The position numbers and the translations under genes are program-made. From Apiosordaria backusii (taxonomy: Eukaryota > Ascomycota > Sordariomycetes > Sordariales > Lasiosphaeriaceae), in the NCBI GenBank assembly GCA_030549205.1, contig JAUKTV010000010.1:620001-684000 (forward strand): a stretch of 64,000 bases of DNA, given 5' to 3'. Every line of letters starts with the position of its first letter. Within the stretch, counting starts at the first letter, position 1. Shown here in pieces: positions 11,486 through 22,966 of the stretch. Below the pieces are notes generated by a model, which worked only from the letters and a program-made list of their open reading frames with translations, was not told the origin of the DNA and ran no database searches.

Positions 11486-12766
11486 AGGGGGTTTGACAGG
11501 ATGTTTGGTAATAGAGGGGGAGAGGAGGATGTGACGAAGCCGAGGTATATTGCTGGTTGGCATGACCCGAGGGGAGCGGGGAGGGGGATGGGGTTTGAGT
11601 TGGAGCTGCCGGTTGAGAGGGTGAGGGCGGGGTATTGGTATTGGGAGAGGAGAAGGTTTCCGGTTAGGCCTCAGAAGAGGCATGTGGAGGAGATGGTTGA
11701 GGAGGGAGAGTAGGGAGCAGCAGCAACGCAATGGAAACATTAAATGTTGTGTTGGTGCGAGGAGGGGGTTGCCTGGGGAAGAGGATATGAATATGTTTCC
11801 CCCGGTGGTGGGAAGGGTGTTGTGTGATGAGTGTAGTACTGTTGTTAGCGAGACTACCATGACACGGAGCTGCAATGACAAGACAGCCAGGGAAAGGGAC
11901 AGAACTAGGGACAACAGGAGGAGATGGGGGACTGTATCTTGACGATGGTTGGAATGGCTTTTGTTCAAGTTATGGGATTATGCACCGGATTTGGGAAGGG
12001 GGGTGTTGGCGTTCACGGGGGCTTTTGGGGTGGTATTTCTGCTCTTTTTCTCGTTACCTTAACCGGGCATGGTAACTTTTTTTTTAAAACGAAAGGGGAT
12101 GGATCTTCAAGTCACTCATTTGCGACCTCTTAAGTGAGGTATTTTTTGGAGCTTTTTTTGGACCTTGGTTTTGTCTTGGAACTAGGCTATGGGCCTGTCT
12201 TTGGGACCTGTTTTGGACCTTTTCTTTTTGGTGGATACCTAACTACTACTACGTACGATATTGTACAGCTTAAAGATGTTGTACTGTCTATTCGGTTTCT
12301 TTGCTTGTCTTCTCCTTTTCTTGCTTTTGCGTCGGCCATAATGGTTTGCCTTTGCTTTTTGTGGACTCAGGTTGGGGAGTTGGTTGATGGAGAGGGAAGA
12401 GATGTACATTAGGACGTCGTTACAGGATTACGTGACTGGGATGTGGGAGCGTAGAGTAACTGGAACTATCAGTTGTACGAGAGGTTGAATGGATTTGGTG
12501 TTTTTGAAGCAAGAGTAACAACGCGATTTGGATATGTCATTGTGCTATGTGTGTATGCTGTTGTCAGTAGTAATATATGGTGTCTACTCCATTTGTGTAC
12601 GCCACACGTTTGTGGGGGCCTCTCTTCAAATGCACGCTTCTGCTCTTTCCATCCGAGGTTCGTCTGTCAATGCAAACCCTTCATACCCTTAATCCATCGA
12701 AAAAAAAGCCGGTCGATGTTCGCTACTCCCACTGTCCTAGATCTTTGTTAGTATTCCCCCATCCCA
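11486..12766. other. Intergenic, convergent 3' flanks
   Basis: The 3' flank of the SH3 gene is purine-rich and stays open in frame for 75 codons after its TAG. T-rich sequence follows from about 12060 to 12400, probably including a 3' UTR. I see no gene. The facing gene on the minus strand ends at 12767. Confidence 0.5.
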
Positions 12767-13865
12767 TCAAGGGCCCCTCAACCCCGACGCCATCAGATGC
12801 ACTCGCCAGTTGTTTGGTCTCGGTCCCCTCTCGACCACAAACGGGGCACCCTCTAGCGTCTCGTTCTCGAAAAAGTGGTGACTCGGCAGTCCGCGTTTCG
12901 GCTTCAACGGCAGGTCAGGGAGAGCCAAGATAAACTTGTTCCTGTCCTTGACGGTGACGTTGAAGAGCCTGGCGAAGAAGCGCGTCTCGCTCATGCGCTT
13001 GTGCCACTCACGCAGGTCCCTCGTGTGGAACCAGATATAGAGGTTCTGCAGGTTGGGCAGGAGGGCGAGCTGGTCGCAGACGCGCTGCCAAGGATTGGAG
13101 TCCATCGAGATGCCCGGGTGGGAGTCATCGTTGTTGTTACTGTGGCCAAAAGTGGGGTTCGGGCCTTCGCCTTCTTCCGAGGTTGGGAAGTAGAGTTCGG
13201 TCATGAGCTGGGTGGTCAGAATGCATATTTCGAGGGAGCGGATTGGGAGTCTTTCGGGGTTGCCGCCGTACAACGAGAGCCATTCGTGGGCTTCAAAAAG
13301 GTCGGTGAAGATGAAGGTGGTGCTGGCGACTAGGGAAGGGAGAGCCTCGCGGTACCTGGCGTCATTCGGTGTCAATTTCTGAAGGGAAGCAACACACGAC
13401 AGGGTGTAAGTGATGGGAGCAGACATACATTCTCTTGCACACCAGCAAGAGACTCATGAAGCCGCTTGGCGCGGCTTGTCGAACACCCTCCTTCTGCAAC
13501 TCTTTGGGGTCTTGTGTAGTGTGCCACTTGGATGTCGACTGCTCGCAGCACCAGTGATAACACCATTCGGACTTCAAGCGCTTCACCCATTGGTACTCCT
13601 CTTCCGAGCCTCTGGCGCTTTGGGTGAACCTCTCGAAGCGGGTGTCCCCTGCTGTGTAGTCTGCTGAGCATGGGACATGCGACCACTTCTTATCCTTGCC
13701 CATGTTCTGCTTGTATATGTGCTGCTTCGAACCGCTGGTTGCCCAGATGTCTTGGTAGATCATCTCACGGATCTCGGGTGGCAGGAGGGAAAAGAACGGG
13801 GAATCATCCTGAGGCGAGGCAGTGACCGCCATTGCGTCCTCTTCTGGTGTTTCTTGTCGTCTCAT
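12767..13865 (-). CDS. Hypothetical protein with F-box-like N-terminal motif
   Basis: Two exons fit, 13865-13429 and 13355-12767. The 73-base intron (GTATGT...GCCAG) rejoins the frame as CKRM/YREALPSL, giving 341 residues. FFSLLPPEIREMIYQDIW at about residues 25-42 is the leucine-rich, F-box-like start common in large families of fungal hypothetical proteins. LLLVCKRMYREAL followed by a TTFIFTD segment is also typical of those families. A Trp/Cys-rich middle part has no known catalytic motif. The start at 13865 is chosen because it sits shortly before the conserved motif; the frame is open further upstream. A role as an adaptor in ubiquitin ligation is possible but unproven. Confidence 0.75.
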
Positions 13866-15054
13866 GGTGGCCCTCTCAATTACAAGAAAACTCCAAAAAC
13901 ATGAAAACAGAAATGTCGGAGCAGGTCCGGGCAGGTAAAGGGGCGGCAGCGTTACGTTGCGTTTTAAGGTCCACGGGTTGTGTCTGCCTTTCCCGACCGC
14001 AGCTTCCCCCGCCTGCCTAACCCCCCAACTTACCTGGTAGCCTATCGACCGGTGCCAATGGCCGCGACCCAATTGGACGTCAGAGGCTGCATCGGTACTC
14101 AGACGCATGGAACTGGTGCATTAATGCGAGCTGTCAATGTCTTGACTGGCGCGGTTAAGATGTTTGCCTGTGATTGACCACCTTTTCGTTTTGGATCAAC
14201 GTCGACGACACGTGAGCACGTGAACCCTCCATGAGAGTGTAGTAGGACTTAACTTGACACAGTGTTGCCATCGTGCATGTGAAACGGAATCTAGTGTTCC
14301 GGAAGGACAGTCTGGACAGAGGCCATCTTGTGATACGGATAACCTTTATCATAAATGCGGGGGGAGGCTGGGGCCGGCGCACGGAGTGGGGTCACCCCCG
14401 GACCCGGTCTTGGACCCCGCGTTGAGGAGGGATGGTTGATTGCCCCCGTTGTTCGGATCACGCCGATCTTCCTGCGGCAGTCAAAACAAAATATTTCGGA
14501 AGAGGTGACCTTTGCTCACCGAGCACCGCCGAAGAATGGCGAACCGCCATGCTGAATCTCCATGCTGAATCTCGGACATAACCCCGAGCTGGGAATTCGG
14601 TGGAGAGCTCAGCTTCCAGAAGATTCCCATTTGACAAATCGACAAATCGGGGGCTCCTTCAGCTATGCCCCGCTTTCACCCGATCCCGCTCGCCTTCATC
14701 AGGCAGGACCTCCCGTCGCGTGGGTGTCACTGCTTGCTGCAATCAAGTCGCGATATTGTTTAATTGTCGAGCTGGCGCTAGAATATCTGAAACTTCCTGT
14801 GCTTTCGCTTTCTGCTTTTTGGTTGTGTTATTGATTCTTTGGCGCCACCATCTCACTTGGCACAACGCCATTTAACCATCAGCCTTTGAGGTTAGCCAGC
14901 CCTACGCCCACGACAGACCCGAGAACCTTTGAGGGATCTATGCGCCGGGAATATCTTTCATCTATTCCTGGACCTCAATCTTTTCCACGACTGCGCAATT
15001 CTGACCACGATCACCGACTACCATCCCAACACCACCCCCATATCAAACACCACC
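13866..15054. promoter_or_regulatory. Divergent intergenic region upstream of the CHIP-like gene
   Basis: About 1.2 kb between two divergent genes should contain both promoters. A pyrimidine-rich leader with ACCACC-type repeats lies just before the ATG at 15055. I see no additional gene; the short open frames here lack domain signals. Confidence 0.5.
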
Positions 15055-15981
15055 ATGTCCAAATCCCAACAACTCCGCGAAGAAGGCAACCGCCATTTCC
15101 AAAAAGGCGACTATGTCCGCGCCGAAGCCCTCTACTCCCAAGCGTATGCCCCCCTTTCTACCCAACCTACCCGCCTCTCTAATCCCTTAATTGTCCAGCC
15201 TAATCGTCGACCCCTCCAACCCCCTCCTCTACACCAACCGCGCCATGTCCCGCCTCCGCCTCTCCCTCTGGGACTCGGCCATCACCGACTGCGAAGCCTG
15301 CCTCCGTTTGTCTCCTGACAACCTCAAAGCGCACTACTACCTCTCCCAAGCCCACCTCGCCCTGCACGCCTACTCCGACGCCCTGGAGCACGCGACCAGA
15401 GCCCACAGGCTGTGCGTAGCAGCCGAGGACAAGTCCCTTTCCAACGTCACCGCTCAGATCCTAAGATGCAAAAAGGAGAAGTGGGACCATGAGGAAAAGC
15501 GCAGGAGGAGGGAGACGTCAGAGCTGGAAGAGGAGGTGCTCGTTTTGCTAAAGAAAGAAAAGGAGCAGGCGCTGGGGGAGGTGCCGGATGGGAATGAGGG
15601 GGAGAGGGCGGAGCTGGAGAAGGAGTGGGATGACAAGATCAAGAAGATGAGGGAGGTGTTTGAGAAGGCGAGGGTGAATAGGGAGAAGAGGAGGGAGGTG
15701 CCGGAGTGGGCGGTGGATGATATCACTTTTGGGTTTATGGTTGATCCTGTTATTGTGAGTTACTGTTTGGCATTTGGGGAGATGATTAAACTAATAGAGG
15801 AAAACAGACCAAGACGGGTAAATCCTACGAGCGAGCCGCCATCCTCGAGCACCTCCGTCGATCGCAGACCGATCCGCTGACGAGGGCACCGCTGAAGCCG
15901 AGCGACTTGAGGCCGAATTTGGATCTGAAGCAGGCGTGCGACGAGTTTTTGAAGGAGAATGGATGGGCGGCTGACTGGTAA
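15055..15981 (+). CDS. CHIP/STUB1-like co-chaperone E3 ubiquitin ligase (TPR + U-box)
   Basis: CHIP proteins bind Hsp70/Hsp90 tails through TPRs and ubiquitinate clients through a U-box. Three exons fit: 15055-15143, 15199-15754 and 15808-15981, giving 272 residues, close to the usual CHIP length. Residues 1-115 form TPR repeats (REEGNRHFQKGDYVRAEALY, NPLLYTNRAM, LKAHYYLSQAHLAL). A charged helical linker follows at about 130-195. The U-box at about 200-272 reads DDITFGFMVDPVI, then TKTGKSYER and LTRAPL, and ends LKENGWAADW, matching the CHIP C-terminus. Without the two introns both domains are broken. Cytosolic protein quality control is the expected role. Confidence 0.92.
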
Positions 15982-17264
15982 ATCCTGATGGTCTGCTTAT
16001 TTGCTATTCTTTCGATTGGGACGGTGTCTTGGATTTCTTGGTGAACAAAAAGCGAGGCGTTTTGGAGGACCAGCGCGGCGACTTTTTCTTGTTTCTGGCG
16101 TGGGTAAAAAGGTATGTGTCGGATGGTGGTCATTGTTTACTTATTCGATTTTAATCTTGAGTGTATGTATGTACAGTATTGTATATACGCAGCGACTAAG
16201 TGGTTCAGGGGGGTGTCTGGTGTTTTAGGAGCCGGATGACAGTGGGTTCGGGTGGCTTTTTGAGCGAAAAAGTAGGGAACGAAAGCGGGCGCCACACACT
16301 CCGGTAGCGGCCCCGAATATGAATCGCGGCAGCTCTTGACAATCACTGACTGTATGTTTTGTTGGCTCCCGTGTCGCCATGGGTCTTGTTGTGATGAGCC
16401 CCTGAATTCCTGACATGTCGGCCAGGGGTATAACCCCTGTCTGCCTGCCTTCTCCTTCTGACGTACCCTTCCGATGTTGCTCAGATCTTCACATCTTCTT
16501 GCTCACACTATCAGCTTCAGAACCACGACAATGATGTCCATGACATGGAAAAAAAGAAGAAGAAAACAGCACAGCTTGTTAATTACCTGGTGGTGTGTTG
16601 GTACGGTACGAGCTCCAAGTCTCAGAGCAACAGCAGATCAAGACATGTCCTTCCCCAACCACACACCCGCAAGATGTGATACCCGTCGATAGAACACAAC
16701 CGCAGCCGCAGCAAAAGACAGGGCTAAGGCGATGTATAAGTGGGACGGAGAGGCCATCGTCATTGTCACTGGCATAAAAATCGACATGACTTCAGCACCA
16801 TGCACTGTGGAGTGATCACCAAGGTCCAGAGACGGCTTAGATGCCGATGAACAATCCACGTGTCGTTGAGTTTAGGCTGTGTCCGAGGCAAGTCAAACCC
16901 CATATTGGGATGGAACACAAAGCCACGTATCAGAACTGAAAGATAACTTTTTGCCGTCAACCTCGCACCACAAGATTTGAGAGGATTCAAGTAGTGAAAA
17001 CTTTGTCTATTCGCCTAGGAAAGGAATAGGTATCGAGCTAGGTAGTCAGAATCGCTTCCCCCGACAAAACCGCGACTCCTCCAACCCCAGTAAAAATAAT
17101 TCCCTCTGCCCATCCCATCAGTTCAAGTAAAAGGGGGGTTTTGTTATCCCCCTGACCGACTAGTTGATGGTGCTCAGTAACGACTTTTGTTTAGTTCCTG
17201 CAAATGACAAAGAATCGATTTATTTGATTCTTTTTTTGGTTTTACTTAAATCATGACTGGTTGC
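15982..17264. other. Intergenic, convergent 3' flanks
   Basis: About 1.3 kb between the 3' ends of the CHIP-like gene and prolyl-tRNA synthetase. A small perfect hairpin with a 6-bp CAGGGG/CCCCTG stem lies near 16425-16441. I see no coding region that stands out. Confidence 0.5.
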
Positions 17265-19556
17265 TCAGTAAGAGCGACCAAACATGCAGAACGCCTCGGC
17301 GAGACGTCCACACTCTGGGTTCAGGCACTTGGTCTCACCCTTGACCAGACCCTCGGGCTGCTCAAAGGGAATGCAAAGCGACTTCATGCCCATGGATGGA
17401 ACCTTTTGACCATCAGGACCCTCAGGGAGGTCCTCCCCACGAGTGAGCTCCTTGATTCTGTCCTCACAGGCGGGGACCAAGCAGCTAGGAATGATGACAA
17501 CGTTCTTGGAGTCGAGAGCGGGGACAACCTCGTCCCAGTTGGTGATCTTCACACGGTGCTCCCGGAAGGTCTTTTCGGCCTTGTTGTACATGTCTTGCTG
17601 GATCGTCTCGAGAAGCTCGGGGAGCTTGGTGGTCAGCTCGGCAATGGGGATGGTACCCTTCTCGCCGGTGTCACGGCGCGCGTAGCTGACAACATCCTTG
17701 GCCGCGTCCTTGGGGCCGAATTCAAGTCTGACGGAGACTCCCTTCATCTCCCAGTCGTTGAACTTCCAGGCTGGGGTGTAGCCCTCGCGGGTATCAATCT
17801 CAGTTCGGACGCCGGCCTTCTTCAGAGTCGCTAGCAACTCATACATGCGGTCAAGGTGCTTCTCCTTATCCTCTGGGGTGGTCTTAGCGGTTAAACCCAC
17901 GGGGATCAAGATTGCCTGAGTCTTTGCGATCCGTGGCGGGAGCACAAGGCCCTTGTCATCACCGTGGATCATCACCATGACTCCGATAACTCTCGTTGAC
18001 AGACCCCAGCTGTTTTGCCATACGTGAATCTTCTGACCCTTGTTCGCGGGGTCCTCGACAGTAATGTCGAACATCTTGGAGAAGTTCTGGCCAAGGCAGT
18101 GACTCGTCGCGCCTGATCTGGTGTTAGCTAAATGTACCCGGGCCTAGCAGGAGGACCTTCGGCCTAGAGGTTCGAAGGCAAATGTGAGAGGTGTAACGTA
18201 CCCTGGATGCCTCTGCCGTTACTGGGAATGTAACCCTCGACAGTCGTGGTGTAGTAGCCGCCGGCGAACTTCTCGGCCTCTGTCTTTCTGCCCCTCACAA
18301 CTGGCACTGCGAGTAGTTGCTCGTAGATACCAGCGTAGAACTCAAGAATTTCTGTGGGACGAGCCGGTCAGATGCCGGTTACGAGGACAATGTCATCAGT
18401 TGGAAGATAGAATGACGCACCTAAGACCTCCTTGCCGGCCTGCTCCTCGGTGAGGAATGCAGTATGGCCCTCCTGCCACATGAACTCCCTTGCGCGTAAA
18501 AAGGGAACTGTCTGTTTGGCCTCCCAGCGAACTACACTCACCCATTGGTTGAGTCTTGACGTTAGGGGGAGCGTTAGCAGTGCGAAGGATGTTTGGGAGA
18601 AGATGTGAACTCACTTGAGGGGAAGATCACGGTGCGAGCGCACCCACTTCGCATAATAAGGATACATTACGGCCTCAGACGTTGGACGAACAGCAACCTG
18701 AACATCAGAAAGGTTAGCAATGTTGAGATGGTGAGTGAGAGGTGAGGGAGTTGGCCCTGTCTAGGGGACGGAACAACCCTAACCCTGACAGGGGTGGCAA
18801 GACCCTGAATCCTGATAGACGATCGGAACATGACTGACCGGAACTTCGAGGTCTTTCTCTCCAGCCTTCGTCACCCAGGCGAGCTCAGGGGCGAAGCCTT
18901 CCACGTGGTCCTTCTCCTTCTGCAGCGATGTAGAGCTGAGAAACATGGGGCTGCATCATGGTGTTAGCCAGGTACGCAGCCTGAATCCAGGACAGGGATG
19001 ACGAACAAGTTGCATTCTTCAACACCAGCTGCTTCAATGCGATCATTGAACCACTTTCTGATGGTATTCCACTGCCAAGGGTTAGCTATGTCCTCGTACA
19101 TCAGGCCATGCAATGGGATATTGTCATCCCTAAGGCAGCCTTGGCAAGCCGTTGACGAAGGGTATGACTTACGATATACATGGTGGCTGGGCGCATGACC
19201 TAGAATCAGGTAAGCCACTTTTACTCATGTCGAACAACCAGCCCCAGAGCATAACCTACGAAGAAACCGCTGATCTCGGTGCTAATCGATATGTTAGAAA
19301 CCGTAGCTTCAACAGATGGGCCAAGAGCACTCATCACTTACTAGTACTCCACCATCTCGGCCTTTTGGACGACTTCTTGATACCAGGCGCTGAAGTTCTC
19401 CCCCTTCTTGACAGTAATACCGATAATGTCGTCCTTCTTGCTCTGGATGGGAAGCGCCGCCTGCTTGGCCGCCTTCTCAGCTTTTTGGGCTGCCATCTTC
19501 GCGGCCTTCTCAGCTTTCTTCAACGCCGACTTAGACTGCTCGGTAGAGTCGCCCAT
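17265..19556 (-). CDS. Cytosolic prolyl-tRNA synthetase (class II)
   Basis: The enzyme attaches proline to tRNA-Pro. Nine exons fit with consistent phases: 19556-19342, 19281-19260, 19199-19173, 19071-19007, 18950-18839, 18697-18615, 18554-18421, 18351-18202 and 18112-17265, giving 551 residues. The Lys/Ala-rich N-terminus (KKAEKAAKMAAQKAEKAAK) is eukaryote-like. Class II core motifs are visible: VMRPATMYIW, EKDHVEGFAPELAWVT, then RPTSEAVMYPYYAKWVRSHR and the motif-2 region VVRWEAKQTVPFLRAREF. The C-terminal eukaryote/archaeal-type zinc-binding region ends FCMFGRSY, with Cys at CLNPEC. Exons 2 and 3 are microexons of 22 and 27 bases. The donor of exon 4 (GTTCGT) is weak but restores the expected NFPMFLS. 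The gene is divergent from CCT1. Confidence 0.93.
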
Positions 19557-20033
19557 GGTGATGCCCTTTGATGTGAACTGTGATAAGTGTACAAGTTCGA
19601 AAGGACGAGGGAGAGTCGCGTTTTGAGGAAGAAAAGGGACGTGACTCTCTCGACGGCGAGGTTGAGTCAATGCCGGTCAGTGTTCCAGACGGCTGGGCGT
19701 TTTCAGATAGGTGGCTACCCCACCACGGTACGGATACCCCTCCTTTTGATAACAACGGCGGTCGCGCCCAGGCCAGCGGACTTTTTAGCGGGGCATTCCA
19801 GGTGATTCAGCCAATTAGAGGGCTGCTTCAGAGCTCAAGACCGGGATGGGATTATCTGCACCTCCGATAAAAAGTTCCTGAGCTAGGTGCCCGCCTTGCA
19901 GGGCAACGACGAGAGAGCTCAAGTCCCGACTGTGCCTGGAGCCTGTCAACAGAGACCCAACGCCCCCTTTCCCCTTCCACCCCTCCATCCCCACCGCCAC
20001 TCTCGAAACCGACAACACCACACACACATCGCG
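19557..20033. promoter_or_regulatory. Shared ProRS/CCT1 divergent promoter region
   Basis: These 477 bases separate the start codons of two divergent essential genes, prolyl-tRNA synthetase (-) and CCT1 (+). The CCT1-proximal part is C-rich (CCCCTTTCCCCTTCC). Shared regulation of translation and folding genes is plausible but not shown by the sequence. Confidence 0.5.
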
Positions 20034-21881
20034 ATGGCCTCCATGTTCGAGCAGCCGAGAAACGGCACCCTTTTCCTGGGAGGCACAAAGATCTCCGGCA
20101 CTGAAATCCGCGACCAGAATGGTTAGTCGGCTTCGTCACCCACTATAGAGCGGGGAGCTGCTCCGAGCTCGACCACGCATACTAACCACCGTCGCAGTTC
20201 TTGCTACGCAAGCTATCGCTAATGTCGTCAAGAGCTCGTTCGGCCCCAGTGGGCTGGACAAGATGATGGTCGATGATATCGGTGTGAGTGCCTGCTGCCC
20301 CACCCCACTGGCTGACCGCAACAACCCCCTGACACGAAAGACAAACAGGACGTGACAGTGACGAACGATGGCGCGACTATCCTCAGCTTACTCGACGTCG
20401 AGCACCCCGCCGGCAAGATTCTGGTTGACCTTGCGCACCAACAAGATAAGGAAGTCGGCGATGGCACAACATCAGTCGTTTTGATTGCGGCGGAGCTGCT
20501 GAAGAGAGGAAACGAACTGATGAAGAACCGGATACACCCCACCACTATCATCACAGGCTACCGTCTGGCCCTCAGAGAGGCGGTCAAGTACATGAACGAG
20601 CACGTCAGCATCAAGGTTGAGAAGCTTGGGCGGGAGTCGTTGATCAACATTGCCAAGACATCCATGAGCAGCAAGATTATCGGCGCCGACTCTGATTTCT
20701 TCGCGAACATGACGGTGGATGCCATTCAGGCTGTCAAGACAACAAGCAACAAGGGCGAGACCAAGTACCCAGTCAAGGCCGTCAACATTCTCAAGGCCCA
20801 CGGCAAGAGTGTGCTCGAGTCTGTGCTGGTAAAGGGGTATGCGCTCAACTGCACTGTTGCTTCCCAGGCTATGGTGACTCGTGTAACAGACGCCAAGATT
20901 GCTGTTCTCGACATGAACCTTCAGAAGGAGCGCATGAAGCTGGGTGTGCAAATCACCATCGACGACCCCGATCAGCTCGAGGCGATCAGGCAAAGAGAGG
21001 CGGGCATGGTTATGGAACGCGTGGAAATGATTCTCAAGGCCGGCGCCAACGTTGTCCTCACAACCAAGGGCATCGATGATCTTTGCCTGAAGTTGTTCAT
21101 TGAGCGCGGTGCTATGGCTGTACGTCGGTGCAAGAAGGAGGATCTCCGCCGCATCGCCAGAGCCACCGGTGCTACCATGCTCAGCACCCTCTCAGACTTG
21201 AACGGCGACGAGAAGTTTGAGCCATCATACCTCGGCCACGCCGAGGAGGTTTCACAAGAGCGCATCTCGGACGACGAGTGCATTTTGGTCAAAGGTACCA
21301 AGGTCCACTCCTCTGCCTCTATCATCCTCCGCGGCCCCAACGAATTCACCCTCGATGAAATGGAGCGCTCCGTGCACGACAGCTTGTGCGCCGTTAAGCG
21401 GACGTTGGAGAGCGGCAGCCTCGTCCCCGGCGGCGGTGCGGTCGAGACGGCGCTGCACATCTACCTCGAAGAATTTGCCGGCACAGTCGGCTCGCGGGAA
21501 CAGCTTGCCATCGGCGAGTTTGCGCAGTCATTACTTGTTATTCCCAAGACGTTGGCGGTCAACGCGGCCAAGGACGCCACAGAGCTCGTCGCTCAGCTGC
21601 GGTCAAGACACGCCCTATCTCAGCGCATCCAGGAGGGTGAGGCGAACGAGGACGAAAAGTCAGTGGCGCGCAAGAAGGCGTACAAGAACTATGGTCTGGA
21701 CCTCATGAAGGGCAAGGTGGTGGATTCGATCAAGAACGGTGTCATGGAGCCGAGCATTAGCAAGATCAGGCAGCTGAAGAGCGCGGTGGAGGCGTGCATC
21801 AGCATCATGCGTATTGACACTCTGATCAAGCTCGATCCAGAGGCGCCGGCGGATGACGGACATGATGGACATGATCATTAG
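20034..21881 (+). CDS. CCT1: CCT1, alpha subunit of the cytosolic chaperonin TRiC/CCT
   Basis: CCT1 is one of eight subunits of the ATP-driven ring that folds actin, tubulin and other proteins. Three exons fit: 20034-20121, 20198-20283 and 20349-21881, giving 568 residues, the normal length. ATP-site motifs are all present: GPSGLDKMM, NDGATIL, GDGTTSVV near the N-terminus, and GGGAVE in the C-terminal equatorial domain. ALNCTVASQAM, DMNLQKERMKLGVQ and MRIDTLIKLDPE match the alpha subunit better than other CCT paralogs. The C-terminus is a short His/Asp tail (DDGHDGHDH). It is divergent from prolyl-tRNA synthetase. Confidence 0.95.
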
Positions 21882-22966
21882 ACGGAGAGGGGAAAAAAGT
21901 TAGATACCTTACTTTTGTTGCTACAACCGCTTTGCGTATAAACTCGTAAACATATAATGAGGAAAAGGAATTAGCAAGCAGGTTTTGTATGTTGCTCTTG
22001 AGCTACTCCTTGTCATGGATGCCTATCATATCATATACATCACATCTCAGGAATTGAGTTTGGTGTTGCAGACGGGACCGTGCGGAGGGGGGTGCCGGGC
22101 CGGATACCGTCGGCTTACACCCAAGTGCGGCCCCTCATAGCGGCCCCTCGTCCGCTGTGGTACAGGGGGAGTCACGCCGGTGCGGGACCTGTCTGTGGTT
22201 GTTGTCTACCTAGCGGGTGTCATCCGGCCGCCGGGGAGGGTTGGCTGAGAATTGTGACGTAAAATTTCCGGGGTTTGGGAGGTCAGATGGTCTTGTCTGT
22301 CTTGCTCTTTGAGGTGGTGATCAGAGGTCATTCATCCTAGGGGGAGGGCCAATAGGTGAACAAAGAGTCAAGGGAGACATCCCGTCTTGTTGAAGCTGTA
22401 TCTCTTCATTCTCAATTCGAGGTCCCAACCTCAAAGAGGATAACATGTCCCAATGGAGAACGTTGTACGTCAAGAGTCATCAGGTCCTGTAGATGTACAT
22501 AGTAAAAAGATCAACTTCGTATGATCCCTAGCCTTCTAGCCTTTTTCTAGCGCTGTGAGTCTTTCCCAAGTGCAGTAGGCGAAGGCAGCTTGGAAAAGAC
22601 CGGGCGGGGCGCCGGTGCCGGTGCTGTTCCAACGGGTGCGGAGCCGCGAGAACGGTAAGCCACGGGTATCAATGGGACGTGAACCAATGACCCACTTTCC
22701 CAGGCCGGTTCCTTTTTCATGAATTGGGGTTTCTTGATTTTCATTTAAGGTTGCAGCTAACCACTCGATTGTGATCTCAAGAGTTCCGGGCATTCCGAGG
22801 TGTTGCTTGCTTTCATTGCCTCTTTCTTTGTTCTGGTCTTGTGCACAGTACCACCTCAACTTTTGCTGGCTGATTAGCGTTGTGAATACGCTTACTTGGT
22901 GATACCTTCATCTTTACTCACCCCTCACCTTCAACACCACCACCACAGCTACCCCGTCCAACCGAA
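21882..22966. other. Intergenic, CCT1 3' flank and LYC1-like promoter
   Basis: About 1.1 kb. It contains the CCT1 3' UTR, a strongly GC-rich patch at 22070-22260 without a convincing reading frame, and the pyrimidine-rich leader of the acetyltransferase gene (TTCAACACCACCACCACAG just before the ATG). No gene recognised. Confidence 0.5.

Noticed and set aside
22070..22262. GC-rich patch with a 60-codon frame downstream of CCT1
   Set aside because: High GC makes open frames likely; no start context, domain or structure supports a gene.
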